A stretch of 64,000 nt of DNA from assembly GCF_000813725.1 (NCBI RefSeq), contig NZ_JWLD01000044.1, positions 88,540 to 152,539 of the forward strand, given 5' to 3'. The number at the start of each line of letters is the position of its first letter. The first letter of the stretch is position 1. A program made the translations under genes and the position numbers. Of the stretch, positions 8,107 to 16,675 are shown in pieces. The stretch is from Leisingera sp. ANG-Vp. GTDB lineage: Bacteria; Pseudomonadota; Alphaproteobacteria; Rhodobacterales; Rhodobacteraceae. Under the pieces are notes generated by a model, which saw nothing but the letters and a program-made list of their open reading frames with translations, was not told the DNA's origin and did no database searches.

Positions 8107-8152
8107 GATATTCTCTATTCTGCCCGCCTGGCAGGCAGCCCAGGTTCAATTC

Positions 8153-8187
8153 ACAAAAAAAACGCCCCCTGCGCAGCAAGGGGCGTT
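8153..8187 (-). terminator. Rho-independent terminator of the sox operon
   Basis: Stem AACGCCCC / GGGGCGTT (8161-8168 with 8180-8187); read on the minus strand it is followed by a run of eight or more T. It sits 26 bp after the soxG stop. Confidence 0.9.
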
Positions 8188-8212
8188 CAAACAGCTAACT
8201 TCAAGTCAGGGT

Positions 8213-8779
8213 TTAGTAAACACCGACTTTCGACTGCGGGTGGGCGGCGGTGCTCAGCAGCTTGAACACATACTCGCCAACCGAACGGAAGCACACGATG
8301 TAGAAGCTTCCGTCCTCGTTCAGCCAGAAGGCGCCGGCCACCTGAGCCAGGCGCGAGCGGCGGAACTGGCCGGGCACAAAGGCTGCGGCGTCAAAGTCCA
8401 CCGGGCTCACTTTGCCCAGCACTTCGCGCGCGCCTTCACCGGACAGGCGGAAGAAGGCACGGGCGTCGGAAACGTTCACCGCCAGCGCGTGCTCGCCCTT
8501 CAGTGCCTCAGCCACTTCAGCGGTTTTGGCAACCGCGTCCTCGTAAGGCACCAGAAGCAGCAGCTCGTCAGTGGACATCCAGGCGACAGCGCCGTTTTTG
8601 GCAACATTGACAGAGCCCTGAGCCGGAACCTCGGCGCCGGTGGCGGCTTTGACAGCCGCCTTCAGCGCTTTGGAACCCAGATCGCCGCGCAGGGTGATCA
8701 TGCCCTGCAGGCCCGCGTCCTCGACTTTGGCGATCCCGGTATACTGGGCGCCATTCAGTACGGAAACAGCCTTAGACAT
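8213..8779 (-). CDS. soxG: Sarcosine oxidase gamma subunit
   Basis: 188 residues from ATG 8779 (MSKAVSVLNGAQYTG), which overlaps the soxA stop by 8 bp; an upstream ATG would sit inside soxA. The C-terminal part (YIVCFRSVGEYVFKLLSTAA) is characteristic of the gamma subunit, a small GcvT-fold-like protein needed for assembly of the heterotetrameric enzyme. It is the last gene of the soxBDAG operon, followed by a strong terminator. Confidence 0.9.
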   Translation of the reverse strand: MSKAVSVLNGAQYTGIAKVEDAGLQGMITLRGDLGSKALKAAVKAATGAEVPAQGSVNVAKNGAVAWMSTDELLLLVPYEDAVAKTAEVAEALKGEHALAVNVSDARAFFRLSGEGAREVLGKVSPVDFDAAAFVPGQFRRSRLAQVAGAFWLNEDGSFYIVCFRSVGEYVFKLLSTAAHPQSKVGVY

Positions 8780-11700
8780 TCTGCTTTTCCCCTTCCTTGT
8801 CGTAGAAGACCGGGTCAACGATCTTGGCTTTGTAGGTCTTGCCGTCGGTGCCCGGGAATTCGATCACTTCGCCCATCCGCTTGGGACCGTGCTTGACCAG
8901 GCCCATGGCGATGCCCTTGTTCAGGGTGGCGGAGAAGTAGGTCGAGGTGACCCGGCCGATCATATTGCGCTGGCCGTTGGCGTTGACGCCTTCACCCACC
9001 GCATAGGCGCCGTCGGGCAGCACGGAACCGTCGACGGTTTCCAGGCCAACCAGCTGCCAGCGCTCCGGATCAACCATGTGGGAACGGGCTTGCGCGCGTT
9101 TGCCCAAATAGTCTTCCTTCTTCTTCGAAAGCGCCCAATGCAGACCCAGATCCTGCGGGATCACGGTGCCATCGGTCTCGTCGCCGATCATGATGAAGCC
9201 CTTCTCGGCCCGCAGGATGTGCAGGGTCTCGGTGCCGTAAGGCATGACGCCGAATTCCTTGCCTGCCTCATACAGCGCATCCCAGAACGCCTGGCCTTCT
9301 GAGGCCGCAACCGCGATCTCATAAGACAGCTCGCCCGAGAAGGAGATCCGGTAAGCACGGGCGTCAAACCCGCCGATCTTGCCGTCACGCCATTCCATGA
9401 AGGGCAGCGCCTCTTTCGAGACATCCATGCCGCCGCCTGCAGCCGCGTTCAGCTTTTCCAGCACCTTGCGGGCGTTGGGGCCGACCACAGCAACCTGCGC
9501 GTACTGCTCGGTCACGTTGGCAACATAGACTTTCCAGTCCCACCATTCGGTCTGCAGCCATTCTTCCATCCAGCCGTGGATGCGCTCGGCACCGCCGGTG
9601 GTGGTGTGGCACAGCCAGGTGTCCTCGTCGATGCGGGCAACCACACCGTCGTCCATCAGGAAGCCGTTCTCGGTGCACATCAGGCCATAGCGGCATTTGC
9701 CGATTTTCAGCGTCGACATCATGTTGGTGTACATCATGTCCAGGAACTTGCCTGCGTCGGGGCCCTTGACCACCAGCTTGCCGAGGGTCGAGGCATCCAG
9801 CAGGCCGAGGTTCTCGCGGGTGTTTTTCACCTCGCGGTTCACCGCGGCATGACGGTCCTCGCCCGGGCGGGTAATGGCAAACGGACGGCGCCACTGGCCA
9901 ACCGGTTCCCAATCCGCGCCGTTCCGGTCCATCCAGTCGGCGATCGGTGTCTTGCGCACCGGCTGGAAGATCTCGGCCCGTGCCTCACCGGCGATCGCGC
10001 CCAGCGAGATCGGGTGGTAAGGCGGGCGGAAGGTGGTGGTGCCCACCTGCGGGATTTCCGAGTTCAGGCTGTCGGCCAGAATGGCCAGGCCGTTGATGTT
10101 GGACAGCTTGCCCTGGTCGGTCGCCATGCCCAGCGTGGTGTAACGCTTGGTGTGTTCGACGCTTTCATAGCCTTCGCGGGCCGCCAGCTGCACGTCCGAC
10201 ACTTTCACGTCGTTCTGATAGTCCAGCCAGGACTTCATGCGCAGCTTGATGTCCGCCTTAGCCGGCATCAGCCAGACCGCTTCCATCTGCACTTCCGCCT
10301 CGGACTCGCCTTTGGCAGCCGCCACGGTTTTCGCCGGGAAGCCAGCCTCTTCAGCTGCCTTGGAACCAGCTGCCGCTGCGTCTTCCAGCAGCGCGCCCAG
10401 GCCGAATTCGCCGTTTGCGGCACCGGCGGGAACCACAAAGCCGGTTCCGTCATGGCCCAGCGGCGGACGGGAAGCATCGGGGCGGAAGTTGGCGTTCTTC
10501 TCGTCCCAGATCAGCTTGCCGCCGCAGTGGGACCACAGGTGCACCACCGGCGACCAGCCGCCGGACATGGCAACTGCGTCGGCTTGCACGGTTTCACGCG
10601 CGCCGCCTTCGCCGTTCTGGGCGCAAATGGAGACCTCGGTCACGCATTTGCCGTCCTTAACCTTGGCGATGGCACGGCCCAACTCAACGCGGATGCCCTT
10701 TTCGCGGACCGCTTCCATCAGCGCGCCGCCGCCGGTTTCGCGGGTGTCGACCACGCGGACCACTTCGACGCCTGCGTCATGCAGCACCAGCGCGGTGCGG
10801 TAGGCGTCGTCGTTGTTGGTGGCAACCACGACTTTCTGGCCCGGGTTGATGCCCCAGTTGACCACATAGTCGCGCATCGAGGCTGCCAGCATGACGCCGG
10901 GAACATCGTTGCCTGCAAAGGACAGCGGACGCTCGATCGCACCGGTTGCGGTGACGATGCGGGTCGCGCGGATCCGCCACAGACGGTGGCGCGGGCCGCC
11001 CTGGCCCGGCACGTGGTCGGTCAGGCGCTCATAGCCCAGGGCATAGCCGTGGTCATAGACGCCGGAGCCCATGCAGCGGTCGCGCAGGGTGACATTGTCC
11101 ATGCCGCGCAGTTCTTCCAGAGTCTTTTCGATCCAGGCATCCGGCGCTTCACCGTCAATGGTGCCGCCGTCGACCGGCGCACGGCCGCCCCAGTGGCTGT
11201 TCTGCTCCAGCACCAGAACCTTGGCGCCGGTTGCCGCAGCCGCCTTGGCCGCCTGCAGGCCGGCAACACCGCCGCCGATGACCAGCACATCTGCAAAGAA
11301 GTAGAAGTGCTCGTAGGTGTCGGCGTCCTTCAGTTCCTTGTCGGGGGCTGCGCCCAGACCGGCGGACTTCCGGATGATCGGCTCGTAGACGTGCTTCCAC
11401 AGCGGACGCGGATGGATGAACATCTTGTAGTAGAAACCGGCCGTCAGGAAGCGCGACAGCTTGTTGTTCACCGACAGGACGTCGAACTCCAGGCTCGGCC
11501 AGTGGTTCTGCGACTGCGCAGTCAGCCCCGAGAACAGCTCGGTGGTGGTGGCGCGCTGGTTCGGCTCGTAACGGTCGCCCACGCCCAGCTGCATCAGCGC
11601 ATTGGGCTCTTCCGACCCCGACGCCACAACGCCGCGCGGACGGTGGTATTTGAACGACCGGCCCATCATCACCTGGCCGTTGGCCAGCAGTGCGGATGCC

Positions 11701-11804
11701 AGGGTATCGCCGGCATAGCCCTTCATGGACTTGCCGTTGAAGGTGAAGTCGATCTGTTTGGAGCGGTCGATCAGCCGGCCCTGATTGGCGAGACGCGTGC
11801 TCAT
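8772..11804 (-). CDS. soxA: Sarcosine oxidase alpha subunit
   Basis: 1010 residues, the full family length. The N-terminal ferredoxin-like fold (residues about 15-100, FNGKSMKGYAGDTLASALL) is followed by an NAD-binding Rossmann domain (VLVIGGGVAGLQAAKAAAA near residue 170), a second oxidoreductase region, and a C-terminal aminomethyltransferase/GcvT-like domain from about residue 620 that binds tetrahydrofolate. The enzyme demethylates sarcosine to glycine, giving 5,10-methylene-THF and peroxide, and belongs to glycine betaine and creatine breakdown. A long frame on the opposite strand is a shadow. Confidence 0.95.
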   Translation of the reverse strand: MSTRLANQGRLIDRSKQIDFTFNGKSMKGYAGDTLASALLANGQVMMGRSFKYHRPRGVVASGSEEPNALMQLGVGDRYEPNQRATTTELFSGLTAQSQNHWPSLEFDVLSVNNKLSRFLTAGFYYKMFIHPRPLWKHVYEPIIRKSAGLGAAPDKELKDADTYEHFYFFADVLVIGGGVAGLQAAKAAAATGAKVLVLEQNSHWGGRAPVDGGTIDGEAPDAWIEKTLEELRGMDNVTLRDRCMGSGVYDHGYALGYERLTDHVPGQGGPRHRLWRIRATRIVTATGAIERPLSFAGNDVPGVMLAASMRDYVVNWGINPGQKVVVATNNDDAYRTALVLHDAGVEVVRVVDTRETGGGALMEAVREKGIRVELGRAIAKVKDGKCVTEVSICAQNGEGGARETVQADAVAMSGGWSPVVHLWSHCGGKLIWDEKNANFRPDASRPPLGHDGTGFVVPAGAANGEFGLGALLEDAAAAGSKAAEEAGFPAKTVAAAKGESEAEVQMEAVWLMPAKADIKLRMKSWLDYQNDVKVSDVQLAAREGYESVEHTKRYTTLGMATDQGKLSNINGLAILADSLNSEIPQVGTTTFRPPYHPISLGAIAGEARAEIFQPVRKTPIADWMDRNGADWEPVGQWRRPFAITRPGEDRHAAVNREVKNTRENLGLLDASTLGKLVVKGPDAGKFLDMMYTNMMSTLKIGKCRYGLMCTENGFLMDDGVVARIDEDTWLCHTTTGGAERIHGWMEEWLQTEWWDWKVYVANVTEQYAQVAVVGPNARKVLEKLNAAAGGGMDVSKEALPFMEWRDGKIGGFDARAYRISFSGELSYEIAVAASEGQAFWDALYEAGKEFGVMPYGTETLHILRAEKGFIMIGDETDGTVIPQDLGLHWALSKKKEDYLGKRAQARSHMVDPERWQLVGLETVDGSVLPDGAYAVGEGVNANGQRNMIGRVTSTYFSATLNKGIAMGLVKHGPKRMGEVIEFPGTDGKTYKAKIVDPVFYDKEGEKQNV

Positions 11805-11853
11805 GTGCTCAGACCTTTCAAAAGAAAAGCGGGTGTTTCAGTCAGGCGGAGGA

Positions 11854-12195
11854 TCATTTCTTCCCGTCCGCAAATTCACGCCAGGTCCAGCCCGGGCGTT
11901 TGGCAGCGATCTTGTCCTGGATCTCCTGCGTCGGCACCGAGGTCTGGGCCGTGTAGGTGCCAAAGACCTCCAGCGTCATGGTGCAGCGCGCGGCATGGAA
12001 CCACTTGCCGCAGCCATTGGCATGGCGCCAGCGTTCAAAGTGAACGCCTTTGGGGTTTTCGCGCATGAACAGGTAGTCATGGAACTCATCATCCGAGGAG
12101 CCGGGGCCAAAGCGCTTCAGATGCGCTTCGCCGCCCGCGGCCAGTTCGGTTTCTTCGGCTTTGACGCCGCAGTAGGGACATTCAAGGATCAGCAT
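11854..12195 (-). CDS. soxD: Sarcosine oxidase delta subunit
   Basis: 113 residues. The zinc site is visible: Cys6 and Cys9 in CPYCG, and His59, Cys62 in RHANGCGKWFHAARC. The delta subunit caps the complex and binds zinc. Its start overlaps the end of the small upstream gene by 7 bp, implying translational coupling. The sequence EFHDYLFMRENPKG is typical of the family. Confidence 0.95.
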   Translation of the reverse strand: MLILECPYCGVKAEETELAAGGEAHLKRFGPGSSDDEFHDYLFMRENPKGVHFERWRHANGCGKWFHAARCTMTLEVFGTYTAQTSVPTQEIQDKIAAKRPGWTWREFADGKK

Positions 12196-12470
12196 TTTGC
12201 ATCTCCGCCAGTGTGTTTACTGAGCTCCTCCAGAAAGTCAGCACGGGACATGCGGACCTCGTCGGAGCCATCATTGAAAGTGGCATAGACCGCCACCTCG
12301 TCATTTTCCGGGATGTACTCAAATCCCAGTGTGTTCGTTTCAAAGCTGGCCTTGCGCCCTGCATCCCATCCCTTGCTGAGCGGGACGGCAATCTGCGAAA
12401 AACGCGTTCTGCCGTCCTGGAGCAATTCAATGTGCATAGCCTGAAAACGGCCAGCTTCGGCACCACTCAT
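12189..12470 (-). CDS. Small protein of unknown function inside the sox operon
   Basis: 93 residues, acidic, with no membrane segment or cysteine motif other than a terminal Cys. It begins MSGAEAGRFQAMHIELL and contains FETNTLGFEYIPENDEVAVYATFND. Its ATG shares one base with the soxB stop and its stop overlaps soxD by 7 bp, so it is locked into the operon. Sarcosine oxidase clusters are usually written B-D-A-G, so this extra gene is notable. An alternative frame at 12182-12466 reads as Arg/Ser-rich shadow. No family recognised. Confidence 0.65.
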   Translation of the reverse strand: MSGAEAGRFQAMHIELLQDGRTRFSQIAVPLSKGWDAGRKASFETNTLGFEYIPENDEVAVYATFNDGSDEVRMSRADFLEELSKHTGGDAKC

Positions 12471-13714
12471 CAGTGAGCAACCCCTGCGGCGACGCTCTCG
12501 TCGATGAACTTGCCTTCTTTGAAGCGGTTGATCGAGAACTCCTCGGTCAGCGGCGAGTGGCCGGTGGCCATCAGCTCTGCCATCGCCCAGCCCGAACCCG
12601 GGATCGACTTAAAGCCGCCGGTGCCCCAGCCGCAGTTGATGAAGCAGTTCTGAACCGGGGTCTTGGAGATGATCGGCGAGCGGTCGCCGGTCACATCCAC
12701 GATGCCGCCCCACTGGCGCAGCATCTTCAGGCGGCTGACCATCGGGAAGGTTTCGACCAGGGCGCGCACGGTTTCCTCGATATGGTGGAAGCTGCCGCGC
12801 TGGGTGTAGTTGTTGAAGCCGTCGGTGCCGCCGCCGATGACCATCTCGCCCTTATCGGACTGGGACATGTAGCCGTGCACGGTGTTGGCCATCACAACCA
12901 CGTCCATGCAGGGTTTGATCGGCTCGGAGACCATCGCCTGCAGGGCCACGGATTCCATCGGCAGACGGAAGCCCGCCATTTCCGACAGAACAGACGCGTT
13001 GCCGGCAACGATCATGCCGATCTTGTCGCAGTCGATCGGGCCTTTGGTGGTGTCGACACCCACGGTGCGGCCGTTCTCGGTGCGCACACCGGTGACTTCG
13101 CACTTCTGGATGATGTCCATGCCCATGTCGGAGCACGCACGCGCATAGCCCCAGGCCACAGCATCATGGCGAGCGGTGCCGCCGCGTTCCTGCCACAAGC
13201 CGCCCAGCACGGGGTAACGGGGGCCGTGCAGGTTGATGATCGGCACCAGCTCCTTGACGCGCTCCGGGGTAATCCACTCGGTCTGCACACCTTGCTGCTG
13301 GTTGGCATGCGCGGTGCGCTTGTAGCCGCGGATCTCATGCTCGGTCTGGGCCAGCATGATCACGCCGCGCGGGCTGAACATCACGTTGTAGTTCAGGTCC
13401 TGCGACATGGTCTCATAGAGGCTGCGCGCCTTTTCATAGATCGCAGCCGAAGGATCCTGCAGGTAGTTCGAGCGGATGATGGTGGTGTTCCGGCCGGTGT
13501 TGCCGCCGCCAAGCCAGCCTTTCTCGATAATTGCGACATTGGTGATGCCGAAGTTTTTACCCAGGTAGTAGGCAGTGGCGAGGCCATGCCCGCCCGCACC
13601 CACGATGACGACATCGTAGTGGCGTTTGGGTTCCGGCGAGCGCCAGGCGCGCTCCCATCCGGTGTGATAGCGCAGGGCTTCCCGCGCAACAGCAAAGACT
13701 GAATAGCGTTTCAT
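12470..13714 (-). CDS. soxB: Sarcosine oxidase beta subunit
   Basis: 414 residues. The FAD-binding DAO fold starts with VVIVGAGGHGLATAYYLGKN near residue 35. RHDAVAWGYAR near residue 182 contains the histidine that carries covalent FMN in this family. The beta subunit holds the catalytic site at the FAD/FMN interface. It is the first gene of the operon; 198 bp of non-coding sequence separates it from the divergent ccmI. Confidence 0.95.
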   Translation of the reverse strand: MKRYSVFAVAREALRYHTGWERAWRSPEPKRHYDVVIVGAGGHGLATAYYLGKNFGITNVAIIEKGWLGGGNTGRNTTIIRSNYLQDPSAAIYEKARSLYETMSQDLNYNVMFSPRGVIMLAQTEHEIRGYKRTAHANQQQGVQTEWITPERVKELVPIINLHGPRYPVLGGLWQERGGTARHDAVAWGYARACSDMGMDIIQKCEVTGVRTENGRTVGVDTTKGPIDCDKIGMIVAGNASVLSEMAGFRLPMESVALQAMVSEPIKPCMDVVVMANTVHGYMSQSDKGEMVIGGGTDGFNNYTQRGSFHHIEETVRALVETFPMVSRLKMLRQWGGIVDVTGDRSPIISKTPVQNCFINCGWGTGGFKSIPGSGWAMAELMATGHSPLTEEFSINRFKEGKFIDESVAAGVAH

Positions 13715-13912
13715 GAGCGAATCCGATGGTTCGTGTCTGGTAGCGGGTATGCCCTAAACGCATGACTGACCCGTGCCGTTTATCGTCCCCTTTCTGCGTT
13801 ATTGCGACATATCTTAATGACGCATTGCGGCATGCCGCGCGCCGGCGCGGCAGTTTGGCCCTTTTGTTCAGCCCGCCCCGCATATAGATGAAATCCAAAC
13901 TACGGAGACACT

Positions 13913-15151
13913 ATGGTTTTCTGGATAGTCACCGCATTCATCGCGTTTTCAGCTGCCCTGCTGCTGGCAATGATCATCATCCGCGCCCGCGAGCAAGGCG
14001 AACCCGCGGCGGCCTACGACCTGCGCGTCTACCGCCAGCAGCTGCGCGAAGTGGACAAGGACCTGGCCCGCGGCGTCATTGTCGAGGCCGACGCCGAGCG
14101 CATCCGCACCGAGATTTCCCGCCGCATCCTGGCCGCCGACGCCCAGCTGCAAAAGCGCAAGACAGGCCCGGCCCAGCCGCAAAGCGTGTCTTTGGTCTTT
14201 GCCGGCGTGACAGCGCTGCTGGTGATCGGCGGCACTCTTGGCCTTTACTGGCAGCTTGGCGCACCGGGCTACGGCGACTTTGGTCTTGAGGACCGAATCC
14301 GTCTGGCCGGCGAGCGCGCCGAAAACCGCCCCTCGCAATCCGAGGCAGAAGCCGAAGTGCCGGCGCTGCCCAAACCGCAGGTGGAAGAAGGCTACCTCCA
14401 GCTGGTCGAACAACTGCGCAAAACCGCGGGTGAACGGGAAGATGATCCCCAGGGCCAGGCCCTGCTGGCCCAGCACGAGGCCAACCTCGGCAATTTCCAG
14501 GCTGCCTATCAAGCCAAGGAAAACTACATCCGCCTGGCAGAAGGCCAGGTCAACGCCCGCGATTTCACCGAACTGGCCGAGCTTCGGATCATGGCGACCG
14601 GCGGCTACGTCTCCCCGGAAGCCCAGACCGACCTGCAAAAGGCCCTCGCAATTGACCCCGCGCACGGCCCCGCGCGGTACTACTGGGGCCTGATGCTGGG
14701 CCAGATCGGCCGCCCGGATCTCGCCTACCGTGAATGGGCCGCAGCCCTGCGCGCAGGCCCGGCGGAGGCGCCGTGGATCCAAGGCATCCAGGGCCAGATC
14801 GAGGAAATGGCCTTCCGCGCCGGCGTCCAGCACAACCCGATCACCCCCGGCGGCGGCACCGCTCCCGCCCTGCCCGGCCCCAGCGCTGAGGAAATGGAAG
14901 GCGCAGCTGAGCTCTCGCCCGAGGAACAGCAGGAGATGATCCGCGGCATGGTCACCCGCCTGTCGGACCGTCTGGCATCCGAGGGCGGCAGCGCCGAAGA
15001 ATGGGCCCGCCTGATCGGCGCCCTTTCGGTTCTGGGCGACACCGACCGGGCCCGCACCATCTATGACGAGGCGCGCAATGTCTTCTCTGCCGACGCAGAG
15101 TCGCTCGCCCTGATCGACACCATCGCCGCCCAGGCAGGACTTGCAGAATGA
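13913..15151 (+). CDS. ccmI: c-type cytochrome biogenesis protein CcmI
   Basis: 412 residues. There are two membrane segments (residues about 3-23 and 95-115, with GGTLGLYWQLGAPGYGD after the second), a cytoplasmic loop with VYRQQLREVDKDLARGVI, and a periplasmic TPR-rich part (LAQHEANLGNFQAAYQAKEN; ALAIDPAHGPARYYWGLM). CcmI chaperones apocytochrome c to the CcmF/H heme ligation complex. Its stop overlaps the ruvX start as ATGA. Confidence 0.93.
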   Translation: MVFWIVTAFIAFSAALLLAMIIIRAREQGEPAAAYDLRVYRQQLREVDKDLARGVIVEADAERIRTEISRRILAADAQLQKRKTGPAQPQSVSLVFAGVTALLVIGGTLGLYWQLGAPGYGDFGLEDRIRLAGERAENRPSQSEAEAEVPALPKPQVEEGYLQLVEQLRKTAGEREDDPQGQALLAQHEANLGNFQAAYQAKENYIRLAEGQVNARDFTELAELRIMATGGYVSPEAQTDLQKALAIDPAHGPARYYWGLMLGQIGRPDLAYREWAAALRAGPAEAPWIQGIQGQIEEMAFRAGVQHNPITPGGGTAPALPGPSAEEMEGAAELSPEEQQEMIRGMVTRLSDRLASEGGSAEEWARLIGALSVLGDTDRARTIYDEARNVFSADAESLALIDTIAAQAGLAE

Positions 15152-15621
15152 TCCACGACGCTTTCGAAGACTTCGCCGCTGCCCTGCCGCCGATGAACGC
15201 GCTGATGGGGCTGGACCTGGGCACCAAGACTATCGGCGTTGCCGTCTCCGACCGCATCGGTGCCGTGGCGACACCCTTGGAAACCGTGAGGCGTAAGAAA
15301 TTCACCCTGGATGCCGCACGGCTTCTGGAGATCCAAAAGGAACGCGACATCAGCGGCATCCTGCTGGGCCTGCCCCGCAATATGGACGGGTCTGAAGGCC
15401 CCCGCTGCCAATCCACCCGCGCCTTTGCCCGCAACCTCGCCCGGCTCACCGATCTGCCGATCGGTTTCTGGGACGAGCGCCTCAGCACCGTGGCGGCAGA
15501 AAAAGCGCTTCTTGAAGCAGATACGACACGCAAACGCCGCGCAGAGGTTATCGACCACGTTGCGGCTTCCTATATTCTCCAAGGCGCACTGGACCGGATG
15601 CGGCATTTGAAGAACGGGTGA
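15148..15621 (+). CDS. ruvX: Putative pre-16S rRNA nuclease / RuvX (YqgF)
   Basis: 157 residues. RNase H-like fold marks are GLDLGTKTIGVAVSD near residues 22-36, GLPRNMDGSEG, FWDERLSTVAAEKAL and IDHVAASYILQ, with acidic residues in the expected places. It is expected to trim the 5' end of pre-16S rRNA in the cytoplasm. The start overlaps ccmI by 4 bp; a second in-frame Met (15193) would remove 15 residues. Confidence 0.92.
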   Translation: MIHDAFEDFAAALPPMNALMGLDLGTKTIGVAVSDRIGAVATPLETVRRKKFTLDAARLLEIQKERDISGILLGLPRNMDGSEGPRCQSTRAFARNLARLTDLPIGFWDERLSTVAAEKALLEADTTRKRRAEVIDHVAASYILQGALDRMRHLKNG

Positions 15622-15858
15622 ATGATGACTGACGACGTTTGGAAACGGGACGAGATCCAGTCCCCCTGCATCAAGATCTGCGTCGTCCACCCCGAGGCGC
15701 GCATCTGCACCGGCTGCTACCGCTCCATCGACGAGATCCGCGACTGGTCCAAGATGACCAATGACGAGCGCGCCGGCATCATGAACGACCTCCCTGCCCG
15801 CGCCAGCAAACTGGTCAAGCGCCGCGGCGGCCGCGGCGCAAGATTAAAGCGCAGCTAA
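15622..15858 (+). CDS. DUF1289 small cysteine protein
   Basis: 78 residues directly after the ruvX stop. Four cysteines (16, 20, 29, 32) in SPCIKICVVHPEARICTGCY define DUF1289, followed by a basic tail (KRRGGRGARLKRS). A small Fe-S or zinc site is plausible. The function of the family is unknown. It is probably the last gene of the ccmI-ruvX transcript. The start could be either of two consecutive ATGs. Confidence 0.88.
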   Translation: MMTDDVWKRDEIQSPCIKICVVHPEARICTGCYRSIDEIRDWSKMTNDERAGIMNDLPARASKLVKRRGGRGARLKRS

Positions 15859-16179
15859 CGCGGCGCACGGCTGGGTAAGGCTCTGTAAATCATGCGGAAT
15901 AGGCGCTGACCTTTTGTTTCGCGCGCGAAACATTGGGGCGGAAGTACAGACCTATCCGCAGAGGGCAAGCACCTGCCCGCGGGCTAGCGCCTCGACCGGG
16001 GGAAGTGGCAGTTTTTCCCTGCAAACCACATCCCAGGCCGCCGGGCTGCACGACCCTTACCAAAGCGCCAGCCCTCCGGTACGGACAGCCGTTTGCAAGG
16101 CGCCTGCTGCTTGTTCCGGGCGGTTTGCCGGATTAGTAATGAGCACAGTTATTTATCCGAAGAGATTTCGAGAGTACGA
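15859..16179. other. Gene-poor patch
   Basis: No coding region recognised in these 321 bp. It contains a perfect 18-bp palindrome (15915-15932) and becomes richer in A+T toward the small membrane-protein gene. Confidence 0.5.
15915..15932. repeat. Perfect 18-bp palindrome
   Basis: TGTTTCGCGCGCGAAACA is its own reverse complement. The arms TGTTTC/GAAACA match the arms of ParB parS sites (TGTTTCACGTGAAACA), but the core is two bases longer. It also resembles the RepABC-type pattern GTTNNCNGCNGNNAAC with two symmetric mismatches. No par gene is in the window. Confidence 0.6.
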
Positions 16180-16374
16180 ATGAGAAAGAAGTTCAAAGAC
16201 AGACCAATTTACTTCTGGATTTCCTGCGTGCTTTTGGTCTTTCTAACATGGCTCATGTGGGAAAAGGACGTGGGACTATCCGGGAAAGATGTTTCTATTC
16301 TCTCGGTTCTGGTGTTTTTCGGGGCTATGGATTTCGCACGGATTTTTGTTTTCAACTCGAAAAAGCGCGACTGA
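16180..16374 (+). CDS. Small two-pass membrane protein, hypothetical
   Basis: 64 residues from ATG 16180 (MRKKFKDRPIYFWISCV). There are two hydrophobic segments, about residues 10-25 and 38-53, with charged ends (DRPIY; NSKKRD). Codon use is visibly poorer in G+C than the neighbours, suggesting recent acquisition. No family recognised, and the ribosome site is weak (CGAGAG), so this is a tentative gene. Confidence 0.5.
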   Translation: MRKKFKDRPIYFWISCVLLVFLTWLMWEKDVGLSGKDVSILSVLVFFGAMDFARIFVFNSKKRD

Positions 16375-16675
16375 ACACCCATTTAAGCTCCGGCTCCAGG
16401 GCAACTAACGTTTACTTGCTTGCCCCGGCCCCTATTAACAACACTAAAATGGACCGGCCGTTAGACGTACCTTAGCCCGGAACAAGGCGCGTAGCGCCGC
16501 CAGGCAGAGCCCGCCCGCCCCGCCAAACCGAAGGTTTGCCTACGACAAAATGGGCGGGCTCTTTTGCAAGCACCGCTCAGTGGTTCAATGTCACAGTGGC
16601 AGGAAAAACAAACTGCCAAACATACCCAGCTGAAACGCCCACCCGAGGACGGGCCTGGCCCGGCTCTGTTTCAGC
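16375..16675. other. Intergenic with nested hairpins
   Basis: No gene seen in 301 bp. GGCGC-GTA-GCGCC (16486-16498) and a larger two-stem structure (16508-16560) lie here, probably ending transcripts from the left. Confidence 0.5.
16508..16560 (+). terminator. Probable terminator with inner hairpin
   Basis: Outer arms AGCCCGCCC (16508-16516) and GGGCGGGCT (16552-16560) are followed by CTTTTG. Inside the loop lies CAAACC-GAA-GGTTTG. Confidence 0.55.

Noticed and set aside
9576-12068. An 830-codon plus-strand frame opposite soxA
   Set aside because: It is the shadow of soxA; composition is His/Gln/Val-rich and no motif is seen.
12473-13702. A 409-codon plus-strand frame opposite soxB
   Set aside because: Antisense shadow of soxB, with the same His/Val/Gly-rich look as the frame opposite soxA.
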